Assembly (NCBI RefSeq): GCF_000238095.2
Contig: NZ_JH815225.1
Coordinates: 1,401,060-1,465,059, forward strand
DNA: 64,000 bases
Source: Peptoanaerobacter stomatis
GTDB lineage: Bacteria > Bacillota > Clostridia > Peptostreptococcales > Filifactoraceae
Direction: 5' to 3'
Shown here one piece after another: positions 1-8,543 of this stretch. Position numbers and translations under genes: made by a program. How positions within the stretch are numbered: the stretch's first letter is position 1; each line of letters begins with the position of its first letter. Below the pieces are notes generated by a model. It saw nothing but the letters and a program-made list of their open reading frames with translations. It was not told the origin of the DNA and did no database searches.

Positions 1-2
1 GA

Positions 3-794
3 GAGCAAAGTGAAAATCCTCCTAAATACGAAGTGTTCAGAGCAGGAGGAGTCGGCGTTATAAGAGGAGAAGGAGAATATTCTTTTTCAGCATACACCAC
101 ACTTGAAACTTTAAATTTAATAGAAAAATCCAATAAAAGAGCTGAAAATGCCGTAGGACAAAAAAACAGCAGATACGAAAGCAGAAATAACGACCAATAC
201 CAAAGCATAATGATATATATAGAAGACATAAATCTAATATCAGATATAACGAAAAAACTTAGAGAAGAAGGTTTTGAGTTCTATTCCATTATGGATGAGA
301 TAAAAGAGGCTCAAAAAACATATGCCATGATACAAGGCGCTCTTGGAGGAATAGGTGCCATATCACTACTTGTTGCCGCAATAGGTATAACAAACACCAT
401 GATAATGTCAATCTATGAGCGTACAAGAGAAATAGGCGTCATGAAAGTAATAGGCGCAAGTCTATATGATATAAAAAGATTGTTCTTGTGTGAAGCGGCA
501 TCTATAGGATTAATCGGCGGTATACTTGGAACCGTACTGAGCTTAATAATCTCATATGTGCTTAATTTTCTATACTCTACATTTGGAGGAGGCGCTATGG
601 GAATGATGGATATGTATTCTTACGGTTATATGGGAATGGGCGCAGAACAATCATCCGTATATATATCTTACATCCCGCCATGGCTTGTTATGTTCGGAAT
701 ATTATTTTCAACATTTATAGGAATCGTATCCGGATATATACCTGCTAAAAAAGCTATGTCTCTATCAGCACTTGAAAGTTTAAGAAATGAATAA
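3..794 (+). CDS. MacB/FtsX-type ABC transporter permease, 3' part
   Basis: C-terminal part of an integral membrane permease that works with an ABC ATPase, probably in the MacB/YknZ group that exports peptides or handles lipids. The reading frame is open to the left edge, so the start lies outside the window. About 263 codons are visible. The FtsX domain shows a membrane segment rich in Gly/Ala/Ile (GALGGIGAISLLVAAIGI), then the family signature SIYERTREIGVMKVIGAS, a second membrane segment, a Gly/Met-rich loop (GGGAMGMMDMYSYGYMGMG), a last membrane segment and the cytosolic tail PAKKAMSLSALESLRNE. A terminator follows directly. Substrate unknown. Confidence 0.85.
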   Translation, partial: EQSENPPKYEVFRAGGVGVIRGEGEYSFSAYTTLETLNLIEKSNKRAENAVGQKNSRYESRNNDQYQSIMIYIEDINLISDITKKLREEGFEFYSIMDEIKEAQKTYAMIQGALGGIGAISLLVAAIGITNTMIMSIYERTREIGVMKVIGASLYDIKRLFLCEAASIGLIGGILGTVLSLIISYVLNFLYSTFGGGAMGMMDMYSYGYMGMGAEQSSVYISYIPPWLVMFGILFSTFIGIVSGYIPAKKAMSLSALESLRNE

Positions 795-802
795 AAATTG
801 TA

Positions 803-841
803 AAAAAAAGCAATCAACAAAAACATTGATTGCTTTTTTTA
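803..841. terminator. Bidirectional intrinsic terminator
   Basis: A-run, stem AGCAATCAA, loop CAAAAACA and stem TTGATTGCT followed by a T-run. It lies between the convergent permease and FMN-binding genes and has a T-tract on both strands, so it can end both transcripts. Confidence 0.85.
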
Positions 842-846
842 TTATT

Positions 847-2961
847 TTATTTTCCGGCTACATAGTTAAATTTAAGAGACTCATCAAATCCCCAAACTTT
901 AACTTCTATTTCATATTCTTTTCCGTTTTCAAATATATTCGCTTTTCCTAAATCCTTAGCTGTTTCTTTTATCTTGCCGTTTTCATCAAATACTTCTGTA
1001 GCTTTTATTCTAAGTCTTCCTTCTACAGTTACCGGTTCAACTTTTACAGGTTTGTATTTGCTGTCACTTTCTTTTGCTTTTTTATCTGTTATTGTTATGC
1101 TTTCTATATTTTTATATATGTTTGCAAGGTCGTTGTCGCTTACTGAAAGTTTATTGCCTTCAAATTTCAAAGTTTCTTTACTCTTTACAACAAAATACGG
1201 ATAGTGCATATTTGTTCTTTCTTTATCTCTTTCACCGGAAACAAAATCAGGTGAACGATAAGCACCGCTTTCATCAACTATGTTTACATAGTAATGTCCA
1301 GGTTTTAAATCATTTGGTATTGTAAGAACAGTTCCGTCTTCACTTAATTTTACATCTTTTATTATATCTTCACCATTAAATACTCCCTGTGATACATTTA
1401 GAAGTTTTAATTTAAAATCTTTAGGAAGTGTATTTGTAAATTTAACAGTTGTTGTTCCTATCTCTATTATAGGTGTAATAGGTGTCAATGTTTGTTTATC
1501 TGTAAGGAACATTTTGCCTTTTCTACCTTCTATTGCGTTTATAACCGCCTGTTTTATCGCTATGCTGTCAGCTGTAGCTCCTGAAACTACGTCAGCCTCA
1601 CCTTTTCTCATTTTCATAGCTTTTACTTGTTCTAATGTTTTTCCTGCAAACTTATCATATATATTCCCTGCTGTCATTCTGTTCCAATAACGCTCATGTT
1701 TCATCCAGTCTTTTTCCTGCGCTCCAGGCATAAGTCCTTTTATTTGTGTAGAATCATTGGCTACTTCCACGATTTTGTTATTTTTGTCAAGTACTACTTT
1801 TACTCTCATATCGTAAAATGGCGGACGTAAAAATAATTTTAAATTCGGATATTCCGCTTGATCCACATTTGAATATCCATATACAACTTTATAAGGCACA
1901 TTTGTATTTGAACCTTTTGATATAGATGAATTCACTTCCAACTTGAATGTGTTTTCTTTATTTTTATAAGTTTTTTTAGTTTTTTCAAATTTATCTACAT
2001 TATTAGGAAGTTTTATGCTGTCCACTTTGCTGTTTTTTTCTACCGATATGTCAGCATTTACAGTTTTTATGTCAAGTTCTTTGACTTTGGCGTCTATAAC
2101 TGTTTGGTATTCACTGCCGAGTATATCTGACAATTCTAATGTTGCTATTTCTCCTGCACCTTTTGTTTGTATTTTTGCAGGTGTTTTTACAACCAATCTG
2201 TTCAATTTTGTTTTATCGTCTAAAACTACATTTATTCTTTTTCTAATTTGTTTGTCTATTATTACTTTTCCTGTTATTTTGCAATTGTTAAGAGAAACTT
2301 CTTCCGCTCCTCTTATTACAAGGTCTCCGTCTATTGTTATATTTTCAAGAACAACCGCTCCGTCTCTTAAAGTGTCTGATATTAAAGCATTTTTTGAAAC
2401 TTTTGCATTTCTTATTTTTACTTTAGGTTTTTCATTTGTTCTTTCAGGATTTGTTATTTCCATACTTGGATATGTTTTTTCTTGTGCATCAAGTGATTTT
2501 TCTTCAGAATCTTTATTTGATTCCACTGTAAGCGGCGCCTGAACACTTTCAAGAGCATTTGAAACCGCCTTCATAAATCCGTTTGATGATATTGTTGCTC
2601 CCGCTAAAGCATCAACTTTTATAGATTGTGTTTTTACTATGTTATCTGCCAATATTTTTGCTTTTTCCGCATTAAAATAAATAGGTGTATCATTTTGACT
2701 TAAAAGATCTACTGATTTTATAGCTCCGCCTGATACAGTAACTTTAACTTTTATGTCTGATGAATATCCTCTCGCCGTACCTTCATATACTCCGTCTACA
2801 TATTTGCTTTCTTCTTTTTTCTTGCTGTCATCAGTTTTATTTACTGTTGTTGTCTGCTCAGTCTTTGCACTGTCATTTTGTGCATAAGATGATGATATTG
2901 CCGCTGTAGAAACAGCCATAATCATTGATAAGGCAAGAACTAATTGCATATTTCTCTTCAT
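847..2961 (-). CDS. Secreted FMN-binding domain surface protein
   Basis: Exported protein of about 704 aa with two FMN-binding domains. A signal peptide (MKRNMQLVLALSMIMAVS...) is followed by a charged Ser/Thr/Lys linker. The first FMN-binding domain (about residues 55-140) carries DALAGATISS; the second (about 375-485) carries DVVSGATADS. Such D-x-x-(S/A)-GAT motifs are the flavinylation sites used by ApbE transferases, so covalent FMN on Thr is expected by family knowledge. The segment between them looks repetitive and beta-rich, and the C-terminal part has Ig-like strands. An upstream in-frame ATG (2979) exists, but the AGGAAG ribosome site lies 5' of the ATG at 2961, which I choose. A role in extracellular electron transfer is an inference. 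Confidence 0.8.
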   Translation of the reverse strand: MKRNMQLVLALSMIMAVSTAAISSSYAQNDSAKTEQTTTVNKTDDSKKKEESKYVDGVYEGTARGYSSDIKVKVTVSGGAIKSVDLLSQNDTPIYFNAEKAKILADNIVKTQSIKVDALAGATISSNGFMKAVSNALESVQAPLTVESNKDSEEKSLDAQEKTYPSMEITNPERTNEKPKVKIRNAKVSKNALISDTLRDGAVVLENITIDGDLVIRGAEEVSLNNCKITGKVIIDKQIRKRINVVLDDKTKLNRLVVKTPAKIQTKGAGEIATLELSDILGSEYQTVIDAKVKELDIKTVNADISVEKNSKVDSIKLPNNVDKFEKTKKTYKNKENTFKLEVNSSISKGSNTNVPYKVVYGYSNVDQAEYPNLKLFLRPPFYDMRVKVVLDKNNKIVEVANDSTQIKGLMPGAQEKDWMKHERYWNRMTAGNIYDKFAGKTLEQVKAMKMRKGEADVVSGATADSIAIKQAVINAIEGRKGKMFLTDKQTLTPITPIIEIGTTTVKFTNTLPKDFKLKLLNVSQGVFNGEDIIKDVKLSEDGTVLTIPNDLKPGHYYVNIVDESGAYRSPDFVSGERDKERTNMHYPYFVVKSKETLKFEGNKLSVSDNDLANIYKNIESITITDKKAKESDSKYKPVKVEPVTVEGRLRIKATEVFDENGKIKETAKDLGKANIFENGKEYEIEVKVWGFDESLKFNYVAGK

Positions 2962-3260
2962 TTTTACTTCCTTTCTCATTTCTTAAATTAATTTGCAAAT
3001 ACTCTAAGATATACAAATTTTTATAATAACATTTAACTAAGCAAAATTTCTTTGACGATATAATTTTATAAAAATATGTATCTATAACTTTTTAGCAAAA
3101 GAGATTATAACACAATAAATCATTATATGCAATTAATATTTAATTTCATACAATGATTTCATATAAAAGCAATATATATCAGAATTATTTATATTTTTTT
3201 AATCAAATACATATATGCATACTTCTTATTTTTATGTTTTATAAAGATAGATTGTCAAGT

Positions 3261-4263
3261 TAAGTGCAACACTTTTTTTAATTACTCAAAAAACTTACTT
3301 AAAACTTCTAATGGAGTTTTATAACCTAATCTCTTTCTTGGTCTGTTGTTAATCATGTCAACAACTTCTTTTAGAGATTCATCAGTAATATTTTTAAATG
3401 AACTGCCTTTTTGGAAAAATTGTCTAAGTAGTCCGTTTGTATTTTCATTTGTACCTCTTTACCATTATCTACGGTGAAGCTCTTTTTGAGTTTATCAGGT
3501 ATAGTTTCAAAAGCTTGTATGGTTTTATAACTAAACTCAGTGTCTGTTTTAGTTTCTAACTTAAAAGCTACAAGAAAACTGGACTTTCTTTCTACATGAG
3601 TTCCAAGTAGACCTGTTTTTCTCATACCAAGCACTGTATCACTTTCAAAGTGACCAAATCTGCTTCTGTTAGTACATCCATTTGGTCTTTGAGAAATATT
3701 AATGGTGTTGGGTATTTTACCTCTGTTATCATTAGAAGATTTACGTTTTTTATGTTTATTCATAAATCTCATTTTCTTCTTTATATCTATAGGTAAAATA
3801 CCTGAATGGACAGCTCTATAAATAGTGTTATATGAAATACTAAAAGGTCGTTTTTCTAACTTTGCTCTACCTGATATTTGTTCAGGAGTCCACATAGACT
3901 TAAGTCTATCAATAACATAGTTTTTAACTTGTTCATTAGATTGTAATATAGCTTTTTTACCACAATTAGATTTTCTTTTAAGATACTTTTTTTGAGCATG
4001 ATGAGCGGCGCAAGAGCCGTTAGCGTATGAATTACGATTAAATTCACAAGATATAGTTGAGGGCGAGCGACCAAGTATACGTGCTATAGCACGTATACTT
4101 GAACCTTGCTTAAACATAACTCTTGACTTTTCTCTTTCTTCTATGCTAAGATGAGTGTAATGACTCATAAAATTTAGGCTCCTTGTATTATTTGTTGTGG
4201 TAAACTCTATTATACAAGTTTTTGTTTTATGAGTCATTATTTTTTTATTAAGTGTTGCACTTA
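3261..4263. mobile_element. IS30-family insertion sequence, degenerate
   Basis: Bounded by perfect 13-bp inverted copies of TAAGTGCAACACT (3261-3273) and its complement (4251-4263). Inside is one transposase gene on the minus strand, now broken. I see no clear target duplication. The right end abuts the truncated 5' part of an IS3 transposase, so the IS30 probably inserted into the IS3 element, whose left end is missing. Confidence 0.75.
3282..4168 (-). pseudogene. IS30-family transposase, internal deletion and frameshift
   Basis: Starts at the ATG of MSHYTHLSIEEREKS, preceded by AAGGAG. It has the IS30 N-terminal helix-turn-helix (GSSIRAIARILGRSPSTIS) and the first catalytic Asp in GHFESDTVLGM. 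After the second Asp (TVDNGKE, near 3460) the reading frame jumps straight to GTNENTNGLLRQFF in another frame. That segment carries the catalytic Glu and then RPRKRLGYKTPLEVL, ending at 3282. From the family layout about 25-30 codons between DNGKE and RGTNEN are missing, and the join is out of frame. The three acidic residues are still encoded, but no full-length protein can be made. Confidence 0.8.
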
Positions 4264-5187
4264 TATTGTAAACCTAAAATTAAAAAAAGCCATTGCCATA
4301 TTCACGCCTCACTAAGTCAAAGATTAGATGCTGTATATACTCTTAGAAATGAACACAATATAAATACTCTTTGCAGAGTACTAAATATTAATAGAAGCAC
4401 CTATTACAAACATTTTTTCTCAAAACCTTCTAATAGAGAAATAGAAAATAAAAAGATAAAATCTAAGATTTTTGAGATATATGTAAACTTCAAAAAAAGC
4501 ATAGGCGGTTATAAAATCAAAACAATACTACAGCGTGATTATGGCATAAAAATAAGTGTAGGTAAAGTATACAGGCTTATGAATCAGATGAATCTACCAA
4601 GGATGACAAAACCTAAGGCAAAGTGGAGAAGTACAAAAAGTGAAAATAAAACATACGAAAACCATCTAAAGCAAAACTTTAATCAAGATGCACTCAATAA
4701 AGTGTGGGCAAGCGATTTTACTTATATAAAAGTAAATGGAAAATGGAAGTATCTATGTATAGTAATGGACTTGTTTTCAAGGAAAGTAGTAGGATAGAGT
4801 TTATCATCTAAGCATGATGTAAATTTTGTAATAGAGGCATTTGAAAAAGCCTATGTAAATAGAAAATATCCAAAAGGTTTGATGTTTCATTCAGATAGAG
4901 GCAGTGAGTATAATAGTGATATATTCAGGAAATTATTAGAAAATTATGGAGTTTGTCAATCATTTTCTAAGAAAGGCTATCCATATGATAATGCTTGTTT
5001 AGAGAGTTTCTTTAAGCAGATGAAAAGAGAAGAAATACAAAGGAGAATATATAATGGTATAAAAGATTTATATTTATCTTGTTTTGAGTATATACAAAGA
5101 TACAATAAGAAAAGACCCCATGGTTCGCTTAATTATTTAACACCTGATGAAGTTGAAGAACAATATTGGAAAAGAGTTTTGATATAG
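4264..5187 (+). pseudogene. IS3-family transposase OrfB, 5'-truncated, in-frame amber
   Basis: Encodes the OrfB region of an IS3-group transposase: N-terminal HTH_21-like part (LCRVLNINRSTYYKH, IGGYKIKTIL), then the rve integrase core with Asp in WASDFTYIKV, Asp in HSDRGSEY and Glu in DNACLESFFKQMK. A TAG at 4795-4797 interrupts the frame right after RKVVG; the same frame resumes with SLSSKHD. Homologues usually have a Trp here (RKVVGW), so TGG to TAG is likely. No OrfA and no left end are seen upstream, because the IS30 end abuts it. The IS3 right end is probably near 5250 (AAAGTATTGAC). Inactive unless the stop is suppressed. Confidence 0.8.
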
Positions 5188-5305
5188 GTGTGATATAAGT
5201 ATGTATATTTTTACAAAAAAATATTCCAAAATTGTGTATAAAGTATTGACTGCTATGCACTCATTTTTATCACCCTTTATAATTATACCATAAATAATTG
5301 GCTTT

Positions 5306-5515
5306 TTAAAGGGTTTTTAGTATCAGCTTGTCGTAAATCTCCCCACGCAGAGGGAGATCGTCTGTCACCCGACCATCAGGCGTGAAAAAAGCTCCGTTTG
5401 CAAAGATGATCCTGCGCTCATGCAGAAATTCTTCACAGAACAGAGCTTCGTTGATGTTCTGCACATCAAACCAGATTGGCAGATTCATATCCGGCATTTT
5501 ACCTTTCTTCCCCAT
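5306..5515 (-). pseudogene. Phage/plasmid primase (P4/D5 type), N-terminal fragment
   Basis: Starts at ATG 5515 after a strong AAAGGAGG site and encodes MGKKGKMPDMNLPIWFDVQN..., about 69 aa, ending in an abrupt tail (YDKLILKTL). From memory this N-terminus belongs to long phage/plasmid primase-helicase proteins of Clostridia mobile elements, where it is followed by the D5_N and SF3 helicase domains. All of that is missing. The break lies near 5325-5332, where the sequence becomes AT-rich, so this is probably the deletion edge of the element. It overlaps the end of the CHC2 gene upstream by 17 bp, a normal operon arrangement. Confidence 0.6.
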
Positions 5516-6109
5516 GGGACATCCCCTCCTTTCGTTTCCGTGCCACATAGTCCCGAAGGAAAGCCATCTTGCCCTCCTTCATCAGCTCATCCACCATGGC
5601 AACCCGTTCTTCCAGATCACCCACGGTCAAAATACCTGCCAGATATTCGATATAATCGAGCATCTGGCAGGCTTCCACAAAACGGTCATCCAGAGCATTG
5701 TCCGGTGTCTTTGGTGCATACCGCACTTTCCAATCTTCCAGCAGATGCAGATAATCCGTCAGTTTCGGAAGCACAGCATTTCGTCCTCCCGAAACTGACG
5801 GATGTAGGGACGTTTCAGTTTGGGCAATGCAGCGGCAGTAGGCGGTTTCGGGTCAAGTCCAAAATCCGCAGCCAGTTTCTGCGCCGCATCATAGCTGCTC
5901 AGATCGAACAGCCTTGCCACGAAGTCGATCACATCCCCCTTGGCTCCGCAGCCGAAGCAGAAGAAATATTCCTCGTTCAGCTTCAGGCTCGGATGCCGGT
6001 CATTGTGGAACGGGCAGCAAGCCATGCCGTTGCGGCTCACTTTCAGCCCATAGTGTTCGGCGGCTTGCTTTACGCTGATTGCCGCCTTGATGGTTTCATA
6101 GATCGTCAT
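5499..6109 (-). pseudogene. CHC2 zinc-finger primase-like protein, frameshifted
   Basis: Start at ATG 6109 after GGAGG. The first part (MTIYETIKAAISVKQAAEHYG...) holds the CHC2 zinc finger of DnaG-type primases: CCPFHNDRHPS and FFCFGCGAKGDVIDF. It ends at 5759 with ...DEMLCFRN. A second frame overlapping by 16 bp continues with KLTDYLHLLEDWKVRYAPKTP... to 5499. From memory, homologues read through as ...CFR-x-LTDYLHLL..., so one base appears lost near 5765. Either the protein is broken or only the zinc-finger part is made. It would have primed replication of the mobile element together with the truncated primase that follows it. GC is much higher than in chromosomal neighbours. Confidence 0.7.
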
Positions 6110-6287
6110 AGAAAAACCTCCGTTCATAGTATTCAGAAAGCATAAAACACCCGCCGTGATTGGCAGGTGCTTCGCTCCTTCTACTATGGTTATGCCGAAT
6201 TTTTGAAAAAACAGGCTAATCGGAGGACAACCCCATTTCAAAAAACAGGACAACTTTTCGGAGGATGTAGATTTCTTCACATTTGCA

Positions 6288-6296
6288 TGGTATAAT
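6288..6296 (+). promoter_or_regulatory. Extended -10 promoter for the DUF6076 operon
   Basis: TGGTATAAT, a perfect TATAAT with an upstream TGN extension, 35 bp before the start at 6331. No convincing -35 box is seen, which is normal for extended -10 promoters. It lies between the divergent CHC2 and DUF6076 genes. Confidence 0.55.
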
Positions 6297-6330
6297 GAAA
6301 GAAATGAAAAAACAGGACAGGAGGGCAAGT

Positions 6331-7440
6331 ATGAATCAAGAACTGATGACACTGGATTTTTGGCAGAATACGGTCATATATGAGGGCAAAACATTTCCTG
6401 TCGGCACTCTTGCCTGTGATGCGCTGAATGTTCCTGCGAATACCATTGCAAAAATGAATAAGCAATGCGAGAAAATCAATCTGCTGCTTGGTCTGCTGAA
6501 CGCAGGGCAGGACGCTTCTGCACTCTTTCCTATGGCAAGGGAAGCTGCTCTGATAATGTTGGATATTCTCAGCAAAACGCCGCCGTTCTCCTACATGAAC
6601 ATATCACAGCACCGAGAACGGATAGAAACAGTCTTTACTGCCGACAATGTGCTGAAATATGTGGAGTTTGCTATAAAAGCCGCAACCAACTCCTTGCAGT
6701 TTGAAGAAGTTCCGAAATATGCGGATGCAATGATGCTACAACGCTATACCGCCGTATTCGGGCATCTGGCATACTCCCTTGGGGAATACCAAAAGGCAAT
6801 GCTTGATTTTGTGGAAAAATCAGATGGCAACGAAGCAGACCGCACCGCAGAGGGCTTCGCAAAAATGTTCGGAAGCTATTTCCCGCCGGAGTTCTCCATC
6901 TCGGATGGAAATGCCTGGATGTCTACCTTGAACAACTCTGTTCAGTATGTATCTACCATTCGCCCCGGAGAAAATGTAGCAAAGCTGGTCAAGCGAGTAC
7001 ACTATGTTTCTTTTGTCGGGATGTTCCGTTCTGATCTCTTTGAGGGACTGTGCGTGGGTCATGCACCGAAGAAATGCCGCATCTGCGGCAAATGGTTTCT
7101 GACAACCAACGCACGGCACACCAAATACTGTGGTGGCTTTGCATCGGGCGATAAACTGCACCGCACTTGCCGGCAGATCGGCAATCTGAAAGGCAGAGAA
7201 CAGCGGGAGCTTGCGGACGATCATCCGGTGAATCAGATACACGAAAAGCGTCTGAACACCATAAACCGCTATGTAAAGCGTGGTACTCTGGACGAAGATC
7301 TTACAGAAGCTATGAAAAAGCTGGCAAAAGATAAGATGCTCCGGGCATTGAGCAATGTGGCTTATGCCAAGGGCGATTATGAAAAAGAGATGGGACAGGC
7401 TGCCTTACTTGCAGAAACGTCACAATTATTAAATAGATAG
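6331..7440 (+). CDS. DUF6076 family protein
   Basis: 369-aa cytosolic protein whose start at 6331 is set by CAGGAGG 8 bp upstream; an earlier in-frame ATG (6283) lacks a site. It matches what I recall as DUF6076, found in Firmicutes mobile elements. The middle is helical and unremarkable. The C-terminal third has a zinc-ribbon-like cluster (CRICGKWFLTTNARHTKYC, then a Cys in HRTCRQIG) followed by a Lys/Arg-rich helical tail, which suggests nucleic-acid binding. It leads a rightward operon with the HNH and sigma-like genes. Its function is not known to me. Confidence 0.7.
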   Translation: MNQELMTLDFWQNTVIYEGKTFPVGTLACDALNVPANTIAKMNKQCEKINLLLGLLNAGQDASALFPMAREAALIMLDILSKTPPFSYMNISQHRERIETVFTADNVLKYVEFAIKAATNSLQFEEVPKYADAMMLQRYTAVFGHLAYSLGEYQKAMLDFVEKSDGNEADRTAEGFAKMFGSYFPPEFSISDGNAWMSTLNNSVQYVSTIRPGENVAKLVKRVHYVSFVGMFRSDLFEGLCVGHAPKKCRICGKWFLTTNARHTKYCGGFASGDKLHRTCRQIGNLKGREQRELADDHPVNQIHEKRLNTINRYVKRGTLDEDLTEAMKKLAKDKMLRALSNVAYAKGDYEKEMGQAALLAETSQLLNR

Positions 7441-7466
7441 CATTGCAGTAAAAAGGAGGTGCTCGA

Positions 7467-8486
7467 ATGAATGTCGGTATTAACACACAATTAGACGAAT
7501 CGACAATTCGATATTACGATTTATTCTATGATGTTTTGCGTACTCCCAATTTTGATGATCACTTACGATTGCTACGCCCTCAACATGGCATACAAATAAT
7601 CGGATCAAAGAAGAATCAAAGATGCCGGTTTTGCCAAAAGAATGAGCCAGAAGTCCATTTTACAAAAATAGCTCACGTATTCCCAGAATCTATTGGCAAC
7701 AATGCCTTAGCATCAAATTATGAGTGCGACACCTGTAATCAGTTTTTTGGAAATACGACAGAAAATGACTATGCCAATTTCTTTAATCTATATCACAGTA
7801 TAATGCAAATTGATGGGAAAAGTGGCGTTCCAAAGTGTAAATTCAAAGTACCTTGCAAAGCTCGTACTGATGAATGTGCTAAATACTGCGTTGAAATTTC
7901 TCTTGACGGCAATAAACCTCAGATACGCAGATGTAAAGAAGTTGAAAACAAATATATAAGGTTTTCAAATAACTCCATCACGATCTCCAAACCAGTTGGT
8001 AAATGTTGCCCAATTGCCGTTTTCAAAGCAATTGTTAAAATGGCTATTACAGTTATGCCTGTTGAAGAATTGTCAGGTTTTACCAATACTATAAAATGGA
8101 TTCTTGAACCTGAACACCGCAACTTCTATAGCGACAGTAAATTACTTGTCAGATATAAAATGATACCAGGATTTAATGTGACAAAATATCCACATTTTTG
8201 TTTGTTTCGACGCAAGAAAACCGTTTGGAATAAGCCATATATGCTTTTCAATTTGACATATGGATGTTTTTCGTTATTTATAGAAATTCCATCTTTTTCA
8301 AATAAAAATGCACATGGTGATTTTGAAATAATGCCATTCCCCCCTCTCCCTTTTTATACTAATGCAGAAGGAATATGGGATTTATCTAAAATAGATTCGC
8401 CAAAAGATATGTTACATAGCATAATGTTAAATTTTGATACTTATCAAGATTGTACCGATAGACTGAAACAGAAATCGATACTATAA
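7467..8486 (+). CDS. HNH endonuclease (HNH_5-type), low-GC cargo
   Basis: 339-aa protein with an N-terminal HNH_5-like zinc nuclease motif at about residues 53-97: CRFCQKNEPEVHFTKIAHVF, then PESIGNNALASNYECDTCNQ. The two CxxC pairs, the conserved His of IAHV and the Asn of CDTCN are all present. The rest (about 100-339) is unrecognised and has further Cys residues (KCKF, CKAR, CAKYC). AAGGAGG precedes the ATG. It sits between two GC-rich genes of the element but is clearly more AT-rich, so it was probably acquired separately as cargo. A role in defence against phages or rival elements is an inference only. Confidence 0.75.
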   Translation: MNVGINTQLDESTIRYYDLFYDVLRTPNFDDHLRLLRPQHGIQIIGSKKNQRCRFCQKNEPEVHFTKIAHVFPESIGNNALASNYECDTCNQFFGNTTENDYANFFNLYHSIMQIDGKSGVPKCKFKVPCKARTDECAKYCVEISLDGNKPQIRRCKEVENKYIRFSNNSITISKPVGKCCPIAVFKAIVKMAITVMPVEELSGFTNTIKWILEPEHRNFYSDSKLLVRYKMIPGFNVTKYPHFCLFRRKKTVWNKPYMLFNLTYGCFSLFIEIPSFSNKNAHGDFEIMPFPPLPFYTNAEGIWDLSKIDSPKDMLHSIMLNFDTYQDCTDRLKQKSIL

Positions 8487-8543
8487 ATAACCTAAGAATT
8501 ATTCAAACACGTCACAACAAGATCAAGTAAAGGGAGGTGCGTT

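Noticed and set aside
2015..2542. 175-codon frame on the plus strand
   Set aside because: It is antisense to the FMN-binding protein and has no own signals.
5420..6145. 241-codon open frame on the plus strand
   Set aside because: It runs opposite the CHC2 and primase genes, whose motifs and ribosome sites are clear. High GC makes long antisense frames likely.
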